NCBI GenBank assembly: GCA_963772815.1
Contig: CAVYYV010000006.1
Span: 558,001 to 622,000 of the forward strand
Direction of reading: 5' to 3'
DNA length: 64,000 nt
Origin: DATFFO01 sp963772815
Lineage (GTDB): Bacteria; Actinomycetota; Acidimicrobiia; Spongiisociales; ZC4RG35
Under the pieces are notes generated by a model that saw nothing but the letters and a program-made list of their open reading frames with translations, did no database searches and was not told where the DNA came from. This document shows positions 58,455 through 64,000 of the stretch, one piece after another. Position 1 is the stretch's first letter; each line of letters starts with the position of its first letter. Made by a program: the position numbers and the translations under genes.

Positions 58455-59576
58455 ATGCCCCGAACCATCGGAATACTCACCGCAGGAGGCGATTCGCCAG
58501 GCCTGAATGCCGCTATCCGCGCCGTGGGCAAGGCGGCTGACAAGGCTTATGGCATGCAGCTGATCGGCTTCCGGGACGGATTCCGGGGTCTGATGCAGAA
58601 TCGGTTCGTCCGCCTCGGCCCCGAAGACCTGGCCGGGATCGTTGACCGGGGTGGGACCATCCTCGGGACGAGCCGGGCCAAGGTCCACAAGATGGACGTG
58701 GGCAATGGAAAGCCCATGGACATGCGTCCAATGATGAAGAAGGTCGTGGAACAGCACCAGCTCGAGGCACTGGTGTGCCTGGGTGGGGGCGGCACCATCA
58801 AGAATGCCGTGCGGCTGGCCGAGATCGGCATCCCGGTCCTCACCCTTCCCAAGACGATCGACAACGACGTCGTGGGCACCGATGTCACCTTCGGCTACGA
58901 CACTGCCGTGAACATCGCCACCGAGGCCATCGACCGACTTCATTCCACAGCCCACAGCCACCATCGCATCGTGGTGGTCGAGTTGATGGGCCACAACACC
59001 GGCTGGCTGGCACTCGCCTCGGGCATGGCATCGGGAGCCGACGTGATCCTCATCCCCGAAATCCCCTACGACATCGACTCGGTCGCCGAGAAGATCCTCC
59101 ATCGCAAGGCGGTCGGGTCGCCGTTCTCGATCGTGGCAGTCGCGGAGGGTGCGATGTCGGTGCCGGCGGCGGGCGAGTACGCCGACCTGCGCAAGCGGAG
59201 GAGCCAGGCGGAAGGCGAAGACAAGGAGTCCCTACGGGGAGCGATCTCCGAGTTCGAACGCGACCAGGCCCGCAGCACCGAGCACCTGGCCGAGGAGCTC
59301 GAAGCCCGGACCGGCCTCGAATCAAGGGTGACGATCCTGGGCCACGTCCAGCGAGGCGGCACCCCCTCGCCTGCCGACCGGCTCCTGGCCACAAGACTGG
59401 GGGTGGCCTGTGCCGATCTGATCGCGGAAGGCGTCAGCGGAGTCCTGGTGGCGGCGCGCGGCGACGGGGTCGAGCCGGTCGACCTCAAGGAGATCGCCGG
59501 TCAGAGACGCGCGGTTCCCCTGGACCACCCAATGATCCACAGCGCCCGTAACCTGGGCATCTCACTGGGCGACTGA
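58455..59576 (+). CDS. pfkA: 6-phosphofructokinase with mixed donor-site residues
   Basis: A 373-residue phosphofructokinase-family enzyme. Blocks: IGILTAGGDSPGLNAAIRAV, GGTILGTSRAK, LVCLGGGGTIKNAVRLA, TLPKTIDNDVVGTDVTFGYDTA and GHVQRGGTPSPADRLLAT. At the donor-site positions that split ATP from pyrophosphate enzymes it has Gly where E. coli PfkA has Asp103, Gly at 104, and Lys at 124 (PKTIDND). The Gly is ATP-like and the Lys is typical of pyrophosphate or mixed enzymes. The phosphoryl donor therefore cannot be read from sequence. Confidence 0.9.
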   Translation: MPRTIGILTAGGDSPGLNAAIRAVGKAADKAYGMQLIGFRDGFRGLMQNRFVRLGPEDLAGIVDRGGTILGTSRAKVHKMDVGNGKPMDMRPMMKKVVEQHQLEALVCLGGGGTIKNAVRLAEIGIPVLTLPKTIDNDVVGTDVTFGYDTAVNIATEAIDRLHSTAHSHHRIVVVELMGHNTGWLALASGMASGADVILIPEIPYDIDSVAEKILHRKAVGSPFSIVAVAEGAMSVPAAGEYADLRKRRSQAEGEDKESLRGAISEFERDQARSTEHLAEELEARTGLESRVTILGHVQRGGTPSPADRLLATRLGVACADLIAEGVSGVLVAARGDGVEPVDLKEIAGQRRAVPLDHPMIHSARNLGISLGD

Positions 59577-59717
59577 CCACTCCCGGGAGGGCCTGCCCTT
59601 TTCCCCGATGTCCGGGAACGCCGATCCTCCCTATCAGAGGGGACTTACCAGGAAATCGCGCCGGGTAGCGCCGACTATGTACGAGCCCCCCGCCCGGCGT
59701 GGCATGCTGGCGGGCTC
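59577..59717. other. Intergenic region pfkA-MFS
   Basis: 141 bases with no gene and no clear hairpin or operator seen. Confidence 0.4.
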
Positions 59718-61181
59718 ATGACGGTTCCCCGCTCGATACTGTCCCCCCAGCTCCTCCCCTCGTCGTTGGCCATCTTCACCACGGTGGCGATCGTTGCATT
59801 CGAGGGCCTGGCCGTGACCGCCGCGCTGCCCGATCTGGCCGGTGACCTGGGCGGCGTTTCGCTACTTCCCTGGGTGATCACCGCCTTCCTGCTCGCCTCG
59901 GCCGTTACCACCGCCGTCACGGGATCCTTCATCGACTCCTACGGCACCTCGGCCATTTTCCGCTGGGCCACGGCCATCTTCGCGCTTTCCTCCGTAGCGG
60001 CCGCTGCCGCCCCCAACATGGGTGTATTGGTGGCTGCCCGGATCTTCCAAGGAGCATCCGGAGGGGCGATCATCTCGGTCGGGCTGGCGGCCGTGGCACT
60101 CGTCTACCCGCCTCACCTGATGGGCAGGGCCTTCGCCGCCAACTCCAACGTCTGGGGCGTGCTGGGCTTCGCCGGGCCCGCCCTGGCGGCCGCGTTGCTC
60201 CAGTTCGGATCCTGGCGATGGATCTTCCTGGTCATGGCTCCTTTGTGCCTGGTGGCCCTCATGGCGGGATGGCGCAACCTGCCCCGCGCAGTGACGCCGG
60301 AGCGCCTCGTCGTCGACTGGCCGTCGGTGGCGCTCCTCATCCTGACCGTGGGACTGTTCCTGGGAGCCGTATCCGACATCAACCTCGCCTCGCTGGGGTT
60401 CGTTGCCGCCGGAACCGTGTGCGGTGCGGCCCTGTGGCGTCGCAGCCGTCATCGTCCCTCCCCACTCATCGATCCCCGCTTCCTGCGCAGCTTCCCTTAC
60501 GGGCGGCTGGCGCTCATCGCCTCCCTGACCCTGGCCGCCATGGAGGGTGTCTCCGCCTACCTGCCGGTCTATGTGCGTGGTGCCCGCGGCGGCAGTGCCG
60601 CCCTGGCGGCCTGGTCGGTGCTCTGGCTCACGATCGGGTGGACAGTTGCGGCCAACGTGGCCGGGCGGGCGACCGACCATTACGACGAGCGCGGGGTGCT
60701 GAGGGTGGGCGCCCTGATCGGCCCGATTGGCATCGCCTTCGCCTGGATGGCCGTCGCCTTCGATGCGCCGCTGCCCATCGTGTTCGCCGCCTATTTCATC
60801 ATGGGCACGTCTGTGGGCACCGTGACCAACGCCGCCCTCCAACTGGTGCGGAGGGTTGTGCCCGACAACCTGGCCGGGCGCGCCACATCAGCCCACGCCT
60901 TCATGCGCACGATGGGCATGTCGCTCGGAGCCGGCCTGGCGGGAGGAGTGATACTGGCCGTGGTTGCCGCCCGCATCGCCGACGTGAGCCAGATCCGCGG
61001 TGCGCTGGCCGGTGAGGCAGCCGATCTGGCAGGCAAGGCAGCCGATGCCCTGGGAAGTGGCTTCGCAGTGGCGCATCTGGCAGCACTGACCCTGATAGTC
61101 GCGGCCGTAGTCGTGGCCTGGACCATGCCCCCGGTCACACCATGGTCAACCCGCCCGATACCGACAGAACCTGGCCGGTGA
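59718..61181 (+). CDS. MFS transporter, DHA2/multidrug type
   Basis: A 487-residue permease with 12-14 membrane helices. N-terminal motif D1-like VTAALPDLAGDLGG and motif C-like ARIFQGASGGAIISVG are present. LMGRAFAANSNVWGVLGFAG and the C-terminal GTVTNAALQLVRRVVP follow. It is a proton-coupled exporter of unknown substrate. The 3' end overlaps the convergent SDR gene by 47 bases. Confidence 0.85.
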   Translation: MTVPRSILSPQLLPSSLAIFTTVAIVAFEGLAVTAALPDLAGDLGGVSLLPWVITAFLLASAVTTAVTGSFIDSYGTSAIFRWATAIFALSSVAAAAAPNMGVLVAARIFQGASGGAIISVGLAAVALVYPPHLMGRAFAANSNVWGVLGFAGPALAAALLQFGSWRWIFLVMAPLCLVALMAGWRNLPRAVTPERLVVDWPSVALLILTVGLFLGAVSDINLASLGFVAAGTVCGAALWRRSRHRPSPLIDPRFLRSFPYGRLALIASLTLAAMEGVSAYLPVYVRGARGGSAALAAWSVLWLTIGWTVAANVAGRATDHYDERGVLRVGALIGPIGIAFAWMAVAFDAPLPIVFAAYFIMGTSVGTVTNAALQLVRRVVPDNLAGRATSAHAFMRTMGMSLGAGLAGGVILAVVAARIADVSQIRGALAGEAADLAGKAADALGSGFAVAHLAALTLIVAAVVVAWTMPPVTPWSTRPIPTEPGR

Positions 61182-61854
61182 TGTGGCCCGCCTCGGGCGA
61201 TGCAAGGAAACACACTGCCGCCGCCACATCCTCTGACGTGGCCAGCTTGCGCAGTGGCGTCTGGCGAATCATGGCCTCGGCCAACTTGCCGGTCTCATCG
61301 AACGCGGCCAGAAATGGTGTGTCGGTCGGGCCGGGGGCCACGGCATTGACCCGAATCCGGCGCCGGGCCACCTCCCGGGCCAGTGCCTTGGTGAAGGCGA
61401 TCACGCCGCCTTTGGCGGCCGAATAGACCACTTCGCCCGAGGAGCCCACACGACCGGCGTCAGAAGCGACATTGACGATGGCCGACCCGTCGGGCATGAG
61501 GGACAGGGCGGCGTGGGTGATGGCGATCGGGCCCAGAAGGTTGATGTCGATCACCCTCTCCCAGAACCCCTGGTCGGTCTCGGTGAAGGGCTTGGCCCGG
61601 TCCCATCCGGCGCAGTTGACCAGGACGTCGATCGGTCCCAGATCCCCTCCCACCTTTGCCAAGGTGGCGGCCACCTGGTCAGCCTGGGCGATGTCGAGTC
61701 GGTAGTAGGCACCGCCCAGAGTGCGGGCCACATCCTCAGCGTCCTGGACGTCGACGAGGGCCGGCCGATAGCCGCGACCCGCCAACAGCCTGGCGACCGA
61801 CTGGCCGATCCCTGAAGCTGCCCCCGTCACCAACGCCGTGCCACCACTCTCCAT
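61135..61854 (-). CDS. SDR family oxidoreductase
   Basis: A 239-residue classical SDR: TALVTGAASGIGQSVARLLA (TGxxxGIG), VLVNCAGWDRA (NAG), catalytic Ser in IVNVASDAGR, YSAAKGGVIAF (YxxxK) and VNAVAPGPTDTPF. It is similar in type to 2-hydroxycyclohexanecarboxyl-CoA or 3-hydroxyacyl-CoA dehydrogenases. ATG 61854 follows a GATACT hexamer by seven bases. Divergent from the hydratase gene. Confidence 0.9.
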   Translation of the reverse strand: MESGGTALVTGAASGIGQSVARLLAGRGYRPALVDVQDAEDVARTLGGAYYRLDIAQADQVAATLAKVGGDLGPIDVLVNCAGWDRAKPFTETDQGFWERVIDINLLGPIAITHAALSLMPDGSAIVNVASDAGRVGSSGEVVYSAAKGGVIAFTKALAREVARRRIRVNAVAPGPTDTPFLAAFDETGKLAEAMIRQTPLRKLATSEDVAAAVCFLASPEAGHITGQVLSVSGGLTMV

Positions 61855-61900
61855 CCACCGGAGTATCGCGGACGAGCCGTCGAAAAGGCACAATGCGGGG

Positions 61901-62695
61901 ATGGGACTCGACGAATACCAGAGCCTACGCATCGACCGCACCCCGAGCGGCGTGACCGAGGTCGTACTCGATCACCCCGAGCGCCTCAACTCGGTGGACG
62001 TCCGGGGTCATCGGGAGCTGACCTATGTCTGGACCGATCTCGACGCCGACCCCGCCACACGCACCGTGCTGTTGCGGGCAGAGGGCCGGGCCTTTTCGGC
62101 CGGCGGGGACTTCTCGCTCATCGAGGGGATGATGAACGACCCGACGACTCATCGCCGCACGCTGGGTGAGGCCCGAAACCTGGTCCGGAACGTGATCGAG
62201 TGCTCGAAGCCGATCGTGTCGGCCATCAACGGACCGGCCGTGGGGGCGGGCCTGGCTGCCGCTCTCCTGGCCGACATACCCCTGGCGGGGAGGTCGGCCC
62301 GAATCCTGGACGGGCACACAACACTCGGTGTCGCGGCCGGCGACCACGCCGTCGTGATCTGGCCCCTCTTGGTCGGGATGGCCAAGGCCAAGTACTACCT
62401 GCTCACCAACGAGCCAATCGACGGCACCGAGGCGGAGCGTCTCGGGCTGGTGGCCAAGGTGGTGGAGGACGATGAGCTGCTCGGTGAGGCCCGGGCGATT
62501 GCCCAACGGCTCGCCGCCGGCCCGGCCGAGGCTCTGTCGTGGACCAAGCACACCCTCAATCACTGGCTCAGGGCGGCCTATCCGGCCTTCGACGCCTCGA
62601 TAGCCTACGAGTTCCTGGGCTTCCTGGGACCTGACGCTCCGGAGGGGCTGGCGGCGGTGCGTGAGAAACGGCCTCCCCGATTCGGTCCTTCCTGA
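61901..62695 (+). CDS. Enoyl-CoA hydratase/isomerase family protein
   Basis: A 264-residue crotonase: VTEVVLDHPERLNSVDVRGH, oxyanion-hole segments LLRAEGRAFSAGGDFSL and AINGPAVGAGLAAALLAD, then TEAERLGLVAKVV. The usual Glu/Asp catalytic pair is not both clear, so it may be an isomerase or hydrolase. ATG 61901 follows CACAAT by six bases. Divergent from the SDR, with which it may share a pathway. Confidence 0.9.
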   Translation: MGLDEYQSLRIDRTPSGVTEVVLDHPERLNSVDVRGHRELTYVWTDLDADPATRTVLLRAEGRAFSAGGDFSLIEGMMNDPTTHRRTLGEARNLVRNVIECSKPIVSAINGPAVGAGLAAALLADIPLAGRSARILDGHTTLGVAAGDHAVVIWPLLVGMAKAKYYLLTNEPIDGTEAERLGLVAKVVEDDELLGEARAIAQRLAAGPAEALSWTKHTLNHWLRAAYPAFDASIAYEFLGFLGPDAPEGLAAVREKRPPRFGPS

Positions 62696-62735
62696 TCGGT
62701 CGATCGCATTGTGTGAGGAGTCGTGGCCGCCTCCC

Positions 62736-62747
62736 TACCATGGCGGC
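62736..62747 (+). promoter_or_regulatory. Leaderless -10 of purF
   Basis: TACCAT (62736-62741) lies six bases before the purF GTG at 62748. Confidence 0.5.
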
Positions 62748-64000
62748 GTGAGCGACCCAGCCACCGGCGAGGCTTGTGGGATCTTCGGTACCTACGCCCC
62801 CTACCAGCGTGTGGCGCCGCTCATCTACTTCGGGCTCTTCGCGCTCCAGCACCGGGGTCAGGAATCGGCCGGCATCGCCACGTCGGACGGGCGGACTCTG
62901 ACGATCTTCAAGGACATGGGGCTCGTGTCCCAGGTCTTCGATGAAGCCAACCTCGCCGCCCTCGACGGGCATCTGGGAATCGGCCACACCCGCTACTCGA
63001 CCACCGGCTCATCGCTCTGGGCCAACGCTCAGCCCATCCACCGCCAGGTCGGTAACACATCGGTCGCCCTGGCCCACAACGGGAACCTGACTAACACCGC
63101 CGCTCTGGCCGATTCGCTCGGCTGTGGTGAGGCGACCAGTGACTCGGCCCTCATGGTCGAGGCGATCGCCCGACACATCGACGATGAGCGTTCCGACGGC
63201 AGGGGCTTGGAACTGGCCATGCAGGAGGTGCTCCCCACCTTCGAGGGAGCTTTTTCACTCGTGGTGATGGACCAGGGCAGGGTGGTGGGGGTGAGAGACC
63301 CCTACGGTTTCCGGCCCCTGTGCCTGGGCGAGCTCCCGGACGGCGGCTGGGTGGTGGCCTCGGAAACCGCCGCCCTCGACCTGGTCGGCGCCCGGTTCCT
63401 GCGCGAGGTGGAGCCCGGAGAGATGGTGATCATCGACGCCAACGGAGTGCGGTCGATGCGGCCCTTCTCCTTCACGGAGCCTTCTTTGTGCGTATTCGAG
63501 TATGTCTACTTCGCCCGCCCGGACAGTCGCCTTCACGGCCAGACGGTCCATGCGGCCCGCCGCCGCATGGGCACCATCCTGGCCCAAGAGCACCCGGCCA
63601 CGGCCGATGTGGTCGTGCCGGTCCCGGAGTCGGGGATCCCGGCCGCCCAGGGCTTCAGCCAGGCATCAGGCATTCCTTACGCCGACGGGCTGGTCAAGAA
63701 CCGCTACGTGGGTCGCACCTTCATCGAGCCGAGCCAGTTGATGCGAGACCGTGGGATCCGGCTCAAGCTCAACCCGATCCCCGAGACTCTGGCGGGAAAG
63801 AAGGTGGTCCTGGTCGACGATTCCATCGTTCGCGGATCCACCACCCGTCAGCTGGTGGCGATGGTGCGTCAGGCCGGCGCGTCCGAGGTTCACCTGCGCG
63901 TATCGTCACCCCCTTATCGCTGGCCTTGCTTCTACGGGATGGACACCTCCGACCACGCCACCCTCATCGCCGCCACCAAGAGCGTCGAGGAGATCCGCCA
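62748..64000 (+). CDS. purF: Amidophosphoribosyltransferase, N-terminal ~417 residues (cut by window end)
   Basis: The first enzyme of purine synthesis, partial at the right edge. After a nine-residue propeptide the nucleophilic Cys10 begins the glutaminase domain (CGIFGTYAPYQRV, then LQHRGQESAGIATSDGR, GIGHTRYSTTGSS, ALAHNGNLTN). The phosphoribosyltransferase domain follows with VVPVPESGIPAAQGFSQ, GLVKNRYVGRTFI and the PRPP loop VVLVDDSIVRGSTTRQL. Propeptide processing exposes the Cys. GTG 62748 fits the leaderless pattern. The frame is open to base 64000. Confidence 0.95.
   Translation, partial: MSDPATGEACGIFGTYAPYQRVAPLIYFGLFALQHRGQESAGIATSDGRTLTIFKDMGLVSQVFDEANLAALDGHLGIGHTRYSTTGSSLWANAQPIHRQVGNTSVALAHNGNLTNTAALADSLGCGEATSDSALMVEAIARHIDDERSDGRGLELAMQEVLPTFEGAFSLVVMDQGRVVGVRDPYGFRPLCLGELPDGGWVVASETAALDLVGARFLREVEPGEMVIIDANGVRSMRPFSFTEPSLCVFEYVYFARPDSRLHGQTVHAARRRMGTILAQEHPATADVVVPVPESGIPAAQGFSQASGIPYADGLVKNRYVGRTFIEPSQLMRDRGIRLKLNPIPETLAGKKVVLVDDSIVRGSTTRQLVAMVRQAGASEVHLRVSSPPYRWPCFYGMDTSDHATLIAATKSVEEIR

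Noticed and set aside
59577..59717. Possible regulatory region before the MFS gene
   Set aside because: No palindrome, repeat or credible promoter could be made out.

Overview
The window is a high-GC bacterial chromosome segment with dense, actinobacterial-style genes. I infer a member of the Actinomycetota, perhaps Acidimicrobiia or a relative. The signs are a deazaflavin/F420-type nitroreductase-like protein, an Eis-like acetyltransferase, a short SARP-type regulator, DUF4870 and DUF3558-like proteins, four-base start/stop overlaps, and a TANNNT hexamer 6-9 bases ahead of many start codons, which is the actinobacterial leaderless-mRNA pattern. The lineage is inferred, not demonstrated.

Layout. 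1-3,300 is accessory and decayed: a tyrosine recombinase without its N-terminal half, an HEPN-MNT gene pair under a striking triple operator, a 3' half of tRNA-Phe, and a shattered beta-propeller gene. 3,400-5,500 holds a protein built of eleven exact 22-residue repeats, then a manganese-type (yybP-ykoY) riboswitch in front of a TerC/Alx gene. 5,500-15,000 carries a TetR-ABC operon, a MerR-Rdx-YnfA operon, a CPBP protease, a Ddn-like protein, an ABC exporter stub, a frameshifted acyl-CoA dehydrogenase and a second ABC transporter. 15,100-21,000 has a branched-chain amino acid dehydrogenase followed by a fused E1 alpha-beta 2-oxoacid dehydrogenase, argS and a GNAT gene. 21,000-30,200 has glcDEF, a hydantoinase-type hyuA-hyuB pair (hyuA frameshifted), a lone Nfu N-domain and a Nudix gene.

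30,200-40,200 is regulatory and accessory: an Eis-like gene, a two-component system, a PadR cassette, a tandem-repeat membrane protein divergent from a SARP-like regulator, a 30-residue membrane peptide and a MazF-type toxin-antitoxin pair. 40,200-64,000 is mainly core metabolism: glnA and purine synthesis (purA, purD, purE, purB, purC, purS, purQ, purL and the start of purF). It is interrupted by an arsenic cluster (ArsR-ArsC fusion, MIP channel, ArsC), a mosaic acyl-CoA dehydrogenase, an AlkX/YcaQ-type glycosylase, pfkA, an MFS exporter and SDR/enoyl-CoA hydratase genes.

How it fits together. The purine genes supply almost the whole IMP-to-AMP route. The dehydrogenase-E1 pair oxidises branched-chain amino acids, and the acyl-CoA dehydrogenases and hydratase can act downstream. 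Metal handling recurs in the Mn riboswitch-TerC, MerR operon and ars cluster. Several otherwise well-conserved genes, including purC, are broken by single-base indels. Sequence error must therefore be excluded before calling them pseudogenes.
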